Positions 7,970 through 14,374 of a stretch of 14,374 nucleotides of DNA are shown here, piece by piece. The translations under genes were made by a program, and so were the position numbers. Below the pieces are notes generated by a model. The model was not told the origin of the DNA and did no database searches. It saw only the letters and a program-made list of their open reading frames with translations. The DNA is taken from assembly GCA_002719135.1 (NCBI GenBank), contig PBGU01000015.1, positions 25,193 to 39,566 on the forward strand, in the 5' to 3' direction. Source of the DNA: Gammaproteobacteria bacterium (GTDB lineage Bacteria > Pseudomonadota > Gammaproteobacteria > Pseudomonadales > Azotimanducaceae). Within the stretch, counting starts at the first letter, position 1, and each line of letters starts with the position of its first letter.

Positions 7970-8755
7970 AAGTCCCTTTGCAAACATCGCAAGCGCGTCG
8001 AGTACGTCATTGGGTCGTTCGCTCAACATGAAGTGGCCGCAGCCGTCGAGGCTAACGATTTCGGCATTCGGTAACGCTTTCGCGACTTCGAGTCCTGCCC
8101 GGGCTGGTGTCATTAAATCCGCGCCGGCTGCAATTACAAGCGAAGGACACATGACCTCATGGGAAACCTCAGCAAAACCGTGGCACGCCCGTAGATCGGC
8201 GTGAAGGACGCCCGGGCTCGCCCGTTCGAGGAGTCTTTCGCCCGTGCCCATCATCCAAACCCCCGGGTTGCAATTAGCTCCCACCTTTCCCTGGGACGAA
8301 TGACTCCACGTATTGATCATCTCAATCGCGGCATGATCATTGTCGGCTGCTGCGTTCAACAACACGTCGGTAACGGGCATCGGGACCGATGTGCCCAAAA
8401 GGGCGATGGCACGACAACGATCCGGATGATCCACGGCGAATCGATAGGCAACCAAAGAACCCATGCTATGACCAACGATGATCGACGGGGCGAAACCAAG
8501 TACATCGACGACGACGGCCAACCAATCAGCCATCGCATCGATCGTATCCAGCGGTGCGCCTTGGCTCCGCCCATGCCCGGGTAGATCGACGGCGGCACTA
8601 TTGAATCCATGGCGGGCAAAGTATCGAGACGGCATCACCCAAATACTGTGGTCCATCCCCGCACCATGGATAAACACAATCCCCGGAGCATCGGGTTTGT
8701 GTCCAGCGGTGCCCGTCGACACAAATACACGTTCTGCGTTCACCTCAAGGTACAT
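7967..8755 (-). CDS. Alpha/beta fold hydrolase
   Basis: A 262-residue alpha/beta hydrolase of the esterase/haloperoxidase-like type. Features in order: oxyanion motif FIHGAGMDHSIW (28-39), DLPGHGRS (57-64), nucleophile elbow VGHSMGS with Ser97, a cap region around 125-185, the acid Asp213 (GADLMTP) and catalytic His241 (GCGHF). No signal peptide is present. The start ATG at 8755 lies 2 nt after the TGA of metY, so it is the second gene of that transcript and is probably translated by coupling. The pairing does not identify a substrate: it is not a MetX-type homoserine acetyltransferase, which is longer and has a different elbow context. The family is clear; the function is open. Confidence 0.88.
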   Translation of the reverse strand: MYLEVNAERVFVSTGTAGHKPDAPGIVFIHGAGMDHSIWVMPSRYFARHGFNSAAVDLPGHGRSQGAPLDTIDAMADWLAVVVDVLGFAPSIIVGHSMGSLVAYRFAVDHPDRCRAIALLGTSVPMPVTDVLLNAAADNDHAAIEMINTWSHSSQGKVGANCNPGVWMMGTGERLLERASPGVLHADLRACHGFAEVSHEVMCPSLVIAAGADLMTPARAGLEVAKALPNAEIVSLDGCGHFMLSERPNDVLDALAMFAKGL

Positions 8756-8757
8756 CG

Positions 8758-10062
8758 TCAGCCTCTTTGCGAACGACGTAGTCCGCGTGCCAGATCCTCG
8801 ATCAAGTCGTTCGGGTCCTCCAATCCGATGGAAAGTCGGACGAGACCTTCGCCGATCCCCGCGCTCGCAAGCGCATCGGTACTCATGCGGTGATGGGTAG
8901 TACTCGCCGGGTGAATCACCAGGGATTTCGCATCGCCAATATTTGCTAGGTGTGAAAAAAGTGAAAGCGCTTCGATAAACGCTCGCCCTGCACCCCGACC
9001 GCCTTTGATATTGAAACTGAATACTGCACCCGCGCCTTTTGGCAACAATCTGGAAGCGAGCTCCCGATCAGGATGCGAATCGAGCTCCGGATAGAGCACG
9101 GACTCAACGGCTTCGTGTTCGTCCAGAAAGGCCACAACTCGGCGGGTATTCTCCACGTGTCGCTGCATCCGTAACGGTAGTGTTTCTAGACCTTGCAGCA
9201 CGTGAAATGCGGTCGTTGGTGCCATGCACGCACCAAAATCCCGAATGCCTTCTTTCCGTGCTCGTGTAATGAAAGCTAGCGGTCCAAATTCTTCCGCAAA
9301 AACCAAATCGTGAAACCCCTCGTACGGTTGCGTCAATGTCGGAAATCGGTCCGATGCTTCCCAGTCGAACGTCCCACCATCGACCAGCAAGCCGCCGATA
9401 ACAATGCCGTGCCCACTTAAGAATTTAGTCGCTGAATGCACAACGATATCGGCACCATGTTCGATGGGCTTACACAAGTACGGCGTCGCAAAAGTCGAAT
9501 CCACAACCAGTGGCATTGCGGCATCATGCGCGACCTCCGCAAGCGCCGACAAATCGAGCACTTCAAGGCCCGGATTGCCCAAGATCTCTCCGAATAACAG
9601 TTTGGTTGATGGCGTAATGGCGCTGCTAAACGCTTCGACAGAACGGGGATCTACGAAAGTGGTCTCGATACCAAAACGGGGCAATGTGTACTCAAGCAAA
9701 TTGTGGGTTCCGCCGTACAGCGATCTGGACGCAACGATATGATCCCCGGCCGAACAAAGTGTCGCGACCGCGAGATGCATGGCCGCTTGGCCACTAGCAG
9801 TTGCTATCGCCCCGACACCCCCTTCCAAGGCTGACACCCGTTCTTCCAATACCGCGTTAGTCGGATTGGAGAGCCTTGAATAAACGTGTCCAGCTCGCTC
9901 GATATTGAACAACCCGGCGGCGAAATCAGAGTCCGGAAATACGAACGAAGCCGACTGATATATCGGCGTTGCGCGGGCGCCGGTCACCGGGTCTGGCTGC
10001 TGTCCCGCGTGCAGCGTTAACGTATCAAATCCCGTTGTCCGGGGCCCTTCATGTTCAGACAT
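8758..10062 (-). CDS. metY: O-acetylhomoserine sulfhydrylase (MetY-type Cys/Met metabolism PLP enzyme)
   Basis: A 434-residue PLP enzyme of the Cys/Met metabolism family, making homocysteine from O-acetyl-L-homoserine and sulfide. Landmarks: FDTLTLHAGQ (12-21), PIYQSASF (33-40), phosphate-binding tyrosine and arginine in YSRLSNPTN (61-69), SGQAAM (90-95), DSTFATPYL (188-196), the PLP lysine Lys213 in HSATKFLSGHG (209-219), GLETLPLRMQRH and the C-terminal SLVIHPASTTH. The length and the GLETLPLRM segment fit MetY better than cystathionine gamma-synthase or MetZ (about 390 residues), though substrate preference (acetyl versus succinyl) is not certain. I chose ATG 10062 (MSEHEG) with GGAG 10 nt upstream over a GTG at 10098, which would add a non-family extension. 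It leads the alpha/beta hydrolase gene by 2 nt and is divergent from the selenoprotein gene. Confidence 0.88.
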   Translation of the reverse strand: MSEHEGPRTTGFDTLTLHAGQQPDPVTGARATPIYQSASFVFPDSDFAAGLFNIERAGHVYSRLSNPTNAVLEERVSALEGGVGAIATASGQAAMHLAVATLCSAGDHIVASRSLYGGTHNLLEYTLPRFGIETTFVDPRSVEAFSSAITPSTKLLFGEILGNPGLEVLDLSALAEVAHDAAMPLVVDSTFATPYLCKPIEHGADIVVHSATKFLSGHGIVIGGLLVDGGTFDWEASDRFPTLTQPYEGFHDLVFAEEFGPLAFITRARKEGIRDFGACMAPTTAFHVLQGLETLPLRMQRHVENTRRVVAFLDEHEAVESVLYPELDSHPDRELASRLLPKGAGAVFSFNIKGGRGAGRAFIEALSLFSHLANIGDAKSLVIHPASTTHHRMSTDALASAGIGEGLVRLSIGLEDPNDLIEDLARGLRRSQRG

Positions 10063-10147
10063 GGCAATCGAACTCCATCCCAGAAGGCCCGGGCACACCG
10101 AACCGAAACTTCATGATTACTGCTTGCACCGTCCCACCACAAGCCCG

Positions 10148-10160
10148 ATGTTAAAAACAT
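10148..10160. repeat. 13-bp palindrome in the metY/selenoprotein divergent region
   Basis: ATGTT-AAA-AACAT, a perfect 5-bp inverted repeat with a 3-nt centre, lies between the two divergent starts and just downstream of a possible metY -10. Its symmetry and position suit a dimeric regulator, but a repeat this short can arise by chance. It does not match the MetR or MetJ sites that I know. Confidence 0.25.
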
Positions 10161-10175
10161 TGGCACAATAAACCC

Positions 10176-10204
10176 ATTATCGAAGTTCTATGTCCGATAG
10201 GTAA
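10176..10204 (-). promoter_or_regulatory. Possible metY promoter
   Basis: Read on the minus strand: TTACCT (10204-10199), a 17-nt spacer, then GATAAT (10181-10176). The -10 matches five of six consensus bases but the -35 only three of six, so this is tentative. It would give a leader of about 110 nt in which I recognise no SAM-type riboswitch. Confidence 0.25.
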
Positions 10205-10247
10205 CCCGAACTGGACGCATTAACTTCAGCGCGGCAAGATAGACGCC

Positions 10248-11339
10248 ATGTACGAACATACCGACTATCCCCTTCGCGAGGGCCTTATCGAAGCCCACGA
10301 GAAGGTCTGGGAAAGCATCGCAGAACCAGGCCCGTTTTGGACCGGGACGGAACGAATCGCGATGGTGGTGGAATCGCGTGCCGCGACGAGTTGTCGTTTG
10401 TGTGCGAAACGTCGGGAAGCACTCTCGCCCTACGCCGTAGACGGCGTGCACGATAACGAGACGGACTTAGACGCCGTGATCGTCGATATGATTCACCGAA
10501 TTCGATCGGACCCTGGTCGTATCACGCGAAACATGTTCGATCAGGTTATGACGGCTGGTATCACACCCGAGCACTACATTGAAATCGTGGGTGTGGTGAA
10601 CTCCTCGGTCATCATCGACACGTTACACGCGGCGTTGGGTCTCCCTCTGGCCAACCTCCCGACACCACAACCCGACGCACCCACGGGACAGCCCCCTGCC
10701 AATGTGACAGATGGAGGTGCTTGGGTTCCTATCGCGATAGGTAACGAACGACCCGGTATGATTAACGGACTCAGCGACAACCGTGAGCCCAATATTGCGC
10801 GTTCCATGGGACTCGTACCAAGCGCCGTACAACTCTTCTTCACGGCGTTTCGACCCCATTACGCATTGCAGAACATCCCCCTCGATCTGAAGCAATCTCA
10901 GGCGGAATTCATCGCATCCCGCGTTTCCGCGCTGAACCAGTGTTTCTACTGAACCACCTCACATACGATGTTGCTCCGGGCGAGCGGCCAGCCAGACCAA
11001 AAAGACTACGATTTAAATTCAGTCACCGATGACCATCTCGACTCGGGCGTCGATTTTGGTCATTGGCTCAGGTCCCTGACCGAAGCAGCCATTCAAAACC
11101 GATGGGATGATCTCGCAACCATTCGCGATCAAGCAGGTGCGGCTATGGGCACGCAATCCATGGTGGATGCGCTTGTGGTTGCGTCGGGCTTCAACGGAAT
11201 CACTCGGGTTGCAGACGCGACCGGCATTCCGCTCGATGAGAACACCCAGCAAATGACCGTCGACATGCGTGAATCGACGGGGATCGAACGATTCAACTAC
11301 ACCGAAAAATCGGACCGGTACGACTTCGTCACGACTTGA
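10248..11339 (+). CDS. Predicted AhpD-like (carboxymuconolactone decarboxylase fold) selenoprotein, UGA-encoded Sec at residue 235
   Basis: A gene of 364 codons including an internal TGA at 10950-10952. Read through, it gives 363 residues with no frame change. The TGA replaces the second cysteine of an AhpD-type motif: NQC-F-Y-U-T-T-S-H (Cys232, Sec235, His239), preceded by the typical IASRVSALN helix. AhpD-fold proteins use CxxC plus a histidine three residues later for disulfide/peroxide chemistry, so CxxU is chemically sensible. The first half (about 30-135) has its own CRLC (Cys49, Cys52) and a helix with YIEIVGVVNSSVIIDTL (110-126), and the second half repeats this order with CFYU and MVDALVVASGFNGITRV (305-321), suggesting an internal duplication. 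A SECIS-like hairpin follows the TGA. The terminal stop is also TGA (11337-11339). It probably acts as a cytoplasmic thiol/peroxide oxidoreductase; substrate unknown. Alternatives are a nonsense mutation or sequencing error, less likely given the position and hairpin. Confidence 0.87.
10950..10952 (+). other. In-frame UGA read as selenocysteine
   Basis: The codon falls at the resolving/attacking cysteine position of CxxCxxxH. Other genes in the window end at TGA, so general reassignment of TGA to tryptophan is excluded, and tryptophan would not fit this motif. Confidence 0.85.
10970..10988 (+). promoter_or_regulatory. Candidate bacterial SECIS hairpin
   Basis: G-UUGCUC (10970-10976) pairs with GAGCGG-C (10982-10988): seven pairs including two G-U wobbles, closing a 5-nt loop CGGGC (10977-10981). 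The stem starts 17 nt after the UGA and the loop begins 24 nt after it, with G as the second loop base. As I recall the bacterial SECIS model, the loop lies roughly 16-37 nt from UGA and has a G in its first two bases, so this fits. It would be the binding site for SelB carrying Sec-tRNA. Confidence 0.65.
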
Positions 11340-12099
11340 CCACGTATCGCCGTTGAAGCTCTTCGAGGTCCCGCGCATTGAGGCCTATACTACTTTCCAG
11401 ATATCCATCGATCGAGCCGTGCAGCTTTTCCATCACACGAAAAGCAGCCCTCAAATACTCGATACGGACGCCGGCGACGGATTTGATCATCTCAATTTCA
11501 GGACTCAACGAGCCGTAGTACTGTCGAATGCGAGGTAGGATAAAACCCTCGAAATCTATAGCGCTGTTGGTCAACAAGTAGTCTTCCTCAACGTTCTCGC
11601 GATTGACGCCGAGTGATTCAAGAATCATCGCAACAGCAAGACCCGTTCGGTCCTTCCCTGCTGTGCAGTGGACCAAGAATCCCCCGTCACGAGTGCTCAA
11701 CAGCGCCGTAAATACCTCGCGAAAGTTTTTCGCGTGGTCGCGAGCAAGATCCTCATTAATCGCCATCATAAAATTGATTCGTTGGTCTTCAGTCGGCGGA
11801 CGGCTTCGCAGCGTTTGCCGCATCGATGGAGCGCTACCAGGGTCTATCGAAACGACTGTTCGTCTCGGATTTTCAGGCGGCAAGGGAGTCGGATCGTCTG
11901 CCCGCTCGTCAGCTCGGCGCAAGTCACATATGTGCCGAATATCCAATTCGCTAAACGTGGCAAGTCCAGTCGGCGTTATATTGGACAGTGTTCCACATCG
12001 AAACAGTTTGCCCAGAACCACCCGGCCCCCTGCGACGGTCGGGTAGCCACCAAAGTCTCGAAAATTCACGCCGCCTTCGATGTCGATAATTTCTGGCAT
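11329..12099 (-). CDS. Tyrosine-protein phosphatase-like protein (Y_phosphatase3 / COG2365 type)
   Basis: A 256-residue protein with the complete cysteine-phosphatase loop HCTAGKDRTG (144-153; nucleophile Cys145, Arg151). The N-terminal signature GGVNFRDFGGYPT (9-21) and LFRCGTLSNIT (32-42), and the ICDLRRADER segment (57-66), are typical of the bacterial Tyr phosphatase family that includes Mycobacterium PtpB and LipA-like dual-specificity enzymes. These act on phosphotyrosine, phosphoserine/threonine or phosphoinositides; the substrate here is unknown. No signal peptide is seen. The last 11 nt overlap the end of the convergent selenoprotein gene. It lies downstream of the methyltransferase on the same strand with a 94-nt gap that has its own promoter-like sequence, so it may be transcribed independently. 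Confidence 0.9.
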   Translation of the reverse strand: MPEIIDIEGGVNFRDFGGYPTVAGGRVVLGKLFRCGTLSNITPTGLATFSELDIRHICDLRRADERADDPTPLPPENPRRTVVSIDPGSAPSMRQTLRSRPPTEDQRINFMMAINEDLARDHAKNFREVFTALLSTRDGGFLVHCTAGKDRTGLAVAMILESLGVNRENVEEDYLLTNSAIDFEGFILPRIRQYYGSLSPEIEMIKSVAGVRIEYLRAAFRVMEKLHGSIDGYLESSIGLNARDLEELQRRYVVKS

Positions 12100-12154
12100 T
12101 CGTTACGTCGCTAGCCCTTCATTGAAGTCGCTGGGAGCGGCGAGTTCCGCTTAC

Positions 12155-12184
12155 CGTATACAAGGCCGCTGTCGATATTGGCAA
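12155..12184 (-). promoter_or_regulatory. Possible promoter of the phosphatase gene
   Basis: On the minus strand: TTGCCA (12184-12179; five of six consensus bases), an 18-nt spacer, then TATACG (12160-12155; four of six). It lies in the 94-nt gap after the methyltransferase stop and would give a leader of about 50 nt. Confidence 0.4.
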
Positions 12185-12193
12185 CCAGATAAA

Positions 12194-13276
12194 CTACGGG
12201 CGAATTTCGTAGTAGCTATTGACCGACGTCCCAAATTCCAACCGTTCAAAGCGCGAGAACCCCGCGGTTTCGGTCATGTCTCTGGCTACCTGCTCATTAA
12301 ATCCTAAAGTACCCAACCCAGCCCCATCAGGCGTGGACATACTCGAAGACATACAAATCATTAGTGAGAAACCATAGAAAAGGCCCGCGCTGGGATTTTC
12401 CGTCAAATTCTCTGCGAACGTCGGAAGGCTTCGAATATCCGAACAAAGCCACGTTCCATCAGCTTTCAAGCAACCATGTACATCGGCGATAAGCCGTTCG
12501 GGATAAGGCGCGTCATGAACGACATCGAACGTGGTAACGAAGTCGATACTACCGTCGCGAGGAAGAGGTTCCACCGTTGGGTTGACGAAGCGAACATTTT
12601 TCAGATCGGTTTCCTTCAGGTGGGCGTGTGCATTGGTTAATGCATGTTCGGACGTGTCATAGCCAACGAAATCCGACGCAGGGAATGCCTCTGCCATGAC
12701 GAGAATCGCTTGGCCCGCTCCACAACCAACGTCGACCACGCGCGCGCCGGACGTAAGCTTTTCAGTAACTCCGTTAAGGGAAGGCAGAATGTTTTGAACC
12801 AATTCGTTTTTCGGGACGTAGTTGTTGAGGCGCTCAATTCCGCACGCACATGCTTCGCCTTGGTCGTCATAACTCAGTCCTAAACCGGTGCGGAACGCAT
12901 CGCCCAATTTCGGCACTGCATCGTGTGTGGCAACAACGGCTTGAAATCCACCCGCGAAATAAAAGGGATTTTCGTCATCGCAAAGGACGATGGCAGCCTC
13001 AGGCGAAAGGCTGAAAGAATCGTCGTCAGCCGAATATTCGATTTGTCCGACGCAAGCCTGATGCCGTAGCCATTCGCGTAACCAGCGTTCGTGAAGGCCG
13101 GTACACTCCGCAAATTCGGTGCTCGTGACCGGTCCTTCGTCTCGTAGTTGACGATATAGGCCCATCTTGTCCCCAACGTAAGACAAACTGCAGTTGAAGC
13201 CAGCCATGACTTGTTGACTTACCTGCTTGACGTAGGTTTCTAATTTTTCTCGATCTACTTGTGTCGCTTCCGCCAT
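12194..13276 (-). CDS. Class I SAM-dependent methyltransferase with N-terminal winged-helix domain
   Basis: A 360-residue protein. Residues about 10-95 form an all-alpha/winged-helix dimerisation domain of the O-methyltransferase type (GLYRQLRDEGPVTSTEFAE, then LHERWLREWLRHQA). The Rossmann methyltransferase core follows: motif I VVDVGCGAGQ (180-189), the acidic residue after beta-2 in GYDTSE (Asp206), and beta-4 FVTTFDVVHDAPYPE (246-260). This layout matches the group related to Mycobacterium Rv2258c, whose substrate is not established. The ATG at 13276 has AGGAG 8 nt upstream; a GTG at 13300 lies upstream of that site and is rejected. The thioesterase lies 110 nt upstream on the same strand, so a loose operon is possible. 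Confidence 0.9.
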   Translation of the reverse strand: MAEATQVDREKLETYVKQVSQQVMAGFNCSLSYVGDKMGLYRQLRDEGPVTSTEFAECTGLHERWLREWLRHQACVGQIEYSADDDSFSLSPEAAIVLCDDENPFYFAGGFQAVVATHDAVPKLGDAFRTGLGLSYDDQGEACACGIERLNNYVPKNELVQNILPSLNGVTEKLTSGARVVDVGCGAGQAILVMAEAFPASDFVGYDTSEHALTNAHAHLKETDLKNVRFVNPTVEPLPRDGSIDFVTTFDVVHDAPYPERLIADVHGCLKADGTWLCSDIRSLPTFAENLTENPSAGLFYGFSLMICMSSSMSTPDGAGLGTLGFNEQVARDMTETAGFSRFERLEFGTSVNSYYEIRP

Positions 13277-13284
13277 AAGAGTGT

Positions 13285-13289
13285 CTCCT
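13285..13289 (-). promoter_or_regulatory. Ribosome binding site that fixes the methyltransferase start
   Basis: AGGAG on the minus strand, 8 nt before the ATG at 13276. It selects this start over the GTG at 13300. Confidence 0.75.
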
Positions 13290-13386
13290 GGTCGATTCAC
13301 AAAGATGCTAACCCATGGAACTACTTCTAGACTCTATCTCTCAACCTATTAGTTATCGCGACGCCGGCGGGTCTCCCTTCTAGAAG

Positions 13387-13782
13387 TCAACCGTCGAGCA
13401 TAAAACTGCCCGTCGCTTCGACGACGATGGAGTCATTGTCTTGCCGGAAAACCTTGCCTTCAATCAGGGCCACTCGGCCTTTACGTCGCAACAGGCGACC
13501 CTCCAACCGCACCGGCGTGCCAACCGGAAGAGGTTGCCTGTACCGAACTTCTGCTCGCGCGGTGAAACAACGCTCGCCCTGTAGATAGAGCCAGTTGGCC
13601 ATGACGTCATCAAGCAGACAAAACAAAATGCCTCCGTGAACGACCCCGTCATACCCAGCGTAGCTTTCGTTGGGGACGAATTCGGCCCGGCACACATTGT
13701 CAACCAATTGAAACCGAACCCCGAGACCACGATCGTTTCCAGGACCACAAACAAAGCACCGATTAGCGCTACTGTCCAACAA
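13387..13782 (-). CDS. PaaI-family hotdog-fold thioesterase
   Basis: A 131-residue single hotdog domain. It opens with the subfamily signature RCFVCGPGNDRGLGVRF (8-24), followed by GYDGVVHGGILFCLLDD (43-59). In that stretch the HGG turn (49-51) and the acid at 58/59 form the usual active-site region. It should hydrolyse an acyl-CoA thioester; the acyl group is not predictable. No ATG is available: the frame closes upstream at a TAG, and translation probably starts at one of two adjacent TTG codons (13782 or 13779). GGGAG at 13794-13790 is spaced 7 nt from the first and GGAG at 13788-13785 is 5 nt from the second. Only 49 nt separate it from the divergent NUDIX gene, which may also act on CoA compounds; that link is inferred. 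Confidence 0.85.
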   Translation of the reverse strand: MLDSSANRCFVCGPGNDRGLGVRFQLVDNVCRAEFVPNESYAGYDGVVHGGILFCLLDDVMANWLYLQGERCFTARAEVRYRQPLPVGTPVRLEGRLLRRKGRVALIEGKVFRQDNDSIVVEATGSFMLDG

Positions 13783-13789
13783 ATCTCCG

Positions 13790-13794
13790 CTCCC
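13790..13794 (-). promoter_or_regulatory. Ribosome binding site supporting a TTG start
   Basis: GGGAG read on the minus strand, 7 nt upstream of the TTG at 13782, with a second GGAG at 13788-13785. No ATG or GTG start exists in this frame near the family N-terminus. Confidence 0.6.
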
Positions 13795-13831
13795 TGGCTC
13801 AGACTCGCCACGATCAAGCTATCATAAGTGA

Positions 13832-14374
13832 GTGTCTCACCTAAGCATCCAACACATTCGGGCGCGTATCGCCGCTCATCAACCCGAACGGTTCCCCGTC
13901 AATGAAGAGACCAGGCAGGCTGCAGTCGCCGTGGTGCTGCACGTGACTGACGAGGGTTCAGAAATCCTTTTCATCAGGCGTGCTCAACACGATGCCGACC
14001 CGTGGTCAGGGCATATGGCGTTTCCCGGGGGGCATCGCGACCCCGTCGATACTAGTCTCAAGGCCGCTGCCATTAGAGAAACTCAAGAAGAAATTGGACT
14101 GGATCTCGATACAGCAACGTTCCTTGGACCACTATCGCAACAACGCGCGATGCCGCGTGGCCGAACCACCGATATGGTGGTGGCTCCCTTCGTCTTTGAA
14201 ATCAACGACGTTCCGGTCTTTCACCCGAATCATGAAGTCGACGAAATCGTCTGGGGGCCGCTCGACCATATGCTAGACCGATCCCTATGTGATACCGAAA
14301 CGCGCCCTATTGGCTCGAGTTCGACCGTATTCGATGGCTATCGGCTCAGCGGCGGACATTTCGTTTGGGGCTTG
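13832..14374 (+). CDS. NUDIX hydrolase, CoA pyrophosphatase (NudL-like), partial at the right edge
   Basis: The frame opens after a TGA at 13829 with GTG 13832 and stays open for 181 codons to the window end; no ATG precedes the conserved core, so the GTG is the likely start. The N-terminus HIRARIAAHQPERFP followed by QAAVAVVL (29-36) fits NudL/NUDT7-8 proteins. The core shows SGHMAFPGGHRDPVD (59-73) and the NUDIX catalytic helix RETQEEIGL (82-90) with its metal-binding glutamates. As in CoA-type members, an aspartate pattern (D-P-V-D-T-S) replaces the usual G-x5-E start of the box. Family enzymes cleave CoA and CoA derivatives to 3',5'-ADP and phosphopantetheine. The ribosome binding site is weak. 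The inverted repeat GTGAG-TGT-CTCAC (13828-13840) spans the start codon. Confidence 0.85.
   Translation, partial: MSHLSIQHIRARIAAHQPERFPVNEETRQAAVAVVLHVTDEGSEILFIRRAQHDADPWSGHMAFPGGHRDPVDTSLKAAAIRETQEEIGLDLDTATFLGPLSQQRAMPRGRTTDMVVAPFVFEINDVPVFHPNHEVDEIVWGPLDHMLDRSLCDTETRPIGSSSTVFDGYRLSGGHFVWGL

Noticed and set aside
10063..10247. SAM riboswitch in the metY leader
   Set aside because: I looked for SAM-I and SAM-II hallmarks on the minus strand and found none; only a weak GCTTG/CAAGC pairing is visible. A covariance-model search would settle it.
10945..10960. Frameshift or pseudogene at the selenoprotein TGA
   Set aside because: No shift is needed: the same frame continues with conserved-looking sequence, and the only change is the cysteine codon position.
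10968..11339. A separate small gene starting at ATG 10968
   Set aside because: It is in the same frame as the preceding gene, starts inside the conserved redox motif and lacks the CxxC/U half; the intervening TGA fits selenocysteine better than a gene boundary.
11603..12114. Plus-strand open frames opposite the phosphatase gene
   Set aside because: They are antisense to a gene with an intact catalytic motif and have no recognisable domain or ribosome binding site.
13377..13386. CTTCTAGAAG palindrome just after the thioesterase stop as an intrinsic terminator
   Set aside because: The stem is four or five AT-containing pairs with almost no loop and no T-tract follows; it is more likely chance.
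13980..14276. Open frame at 13980-14276 on the plus strand
   Set aside because: It is out of frame with the NUDIX gene, whose RETQEEIGL box lies in the frame starting at 13832.

Overview
The window looks like ordinary chromosome from a proteobacterium, most likely a free-living, perhaps marine, gammaproteobacterium. The evidence is indirect: a Gld-type ABC exporter module with DUF4340, NnrU, COG2945 and DSD1-family enzymes, mid-range GC and dense packing. TGA is an ordinary stop in many genes here, so the code is standard. There are no tRNAs, rRNAs, CRISPR arrays, insertion sequences or phage genes, and no gene-free stretch longer than about 190 bases.

Layout. (1) 1-4457, minus strand: an ABC exporter operon read ATPase, then a fused membrane permease/GldG-like protein, then a DUF4340 protein that runs off the left edge; the genes overlap or nearly so. 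(2) 4579-5193 plus: a COG2945 alpha/beta hydrolase whose 3' end overlaps a convergent NnrU-family membrane protein (5171-5848 minus). (3) 5954-7956 plus: a two-gene unit of a short-chain dehydrogenase and a PLP enzyme of the D-threonine aldolase/D-serine dehydratase-like (DSD1) family, 2 nt apart. (4) 7967-10062 minus: a MetY-type O-acetylhomoserine sulfhydrylase followed 2 nt later by a second alpha/beta hydrolase. (5) 10248-11339 plus, divergent from metY: one gene that looks like two reading frames split by an in-frame TGA at 10950-10952. (6) 11329-13782 minus: a PaaI-type thioesterase, a winged-helix SAM methyltransferase and a tyrosine-phosphatase-like protein. (7) 13832 to the right edge, plus: a NUDIX hydrolase of the CoA pyrophosphatase type.

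The most notable item is the gene at 10248-11339. The TGA falls exactly on the second cysteine position of an AhpD-type CxxC...H redox motif (C-F-Y-UGA-T-T-S-H). The frame is open on both sides, and a GC-containing hairpin with a G-rich apical loop lies 17 nt downstream, as expected of a bacterial SECIS element. I read it as a 363-residue selenoprotein of the AhpD/carboxymuconolactone decarboxylase fold, apparently an internal duplication with a CxxC in the first half and a CxxU in the second. AhpD-like selenoproteins have been reported from marine metagenomes, so the concept has precedent; this two-repeat architecture is the part worth checking. The selenocysteine machinery (selA, selB, selD, tRNA-Sec) is not in the window, so its presence in the genome is a prediction.

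The remaining genes are mostly housekeeping or accessory metabolism: membrane export, sulfur amino acid synthesis, D-amino acid or hydroxyamino acid metabolism, and CoA ester turnover. They do not form one obvious pathway. The metY/selenoprotein divergence puts a sulfur assimilation enzyme and a thiol/selenol redox enzyme on one 185-nt intergenic region.
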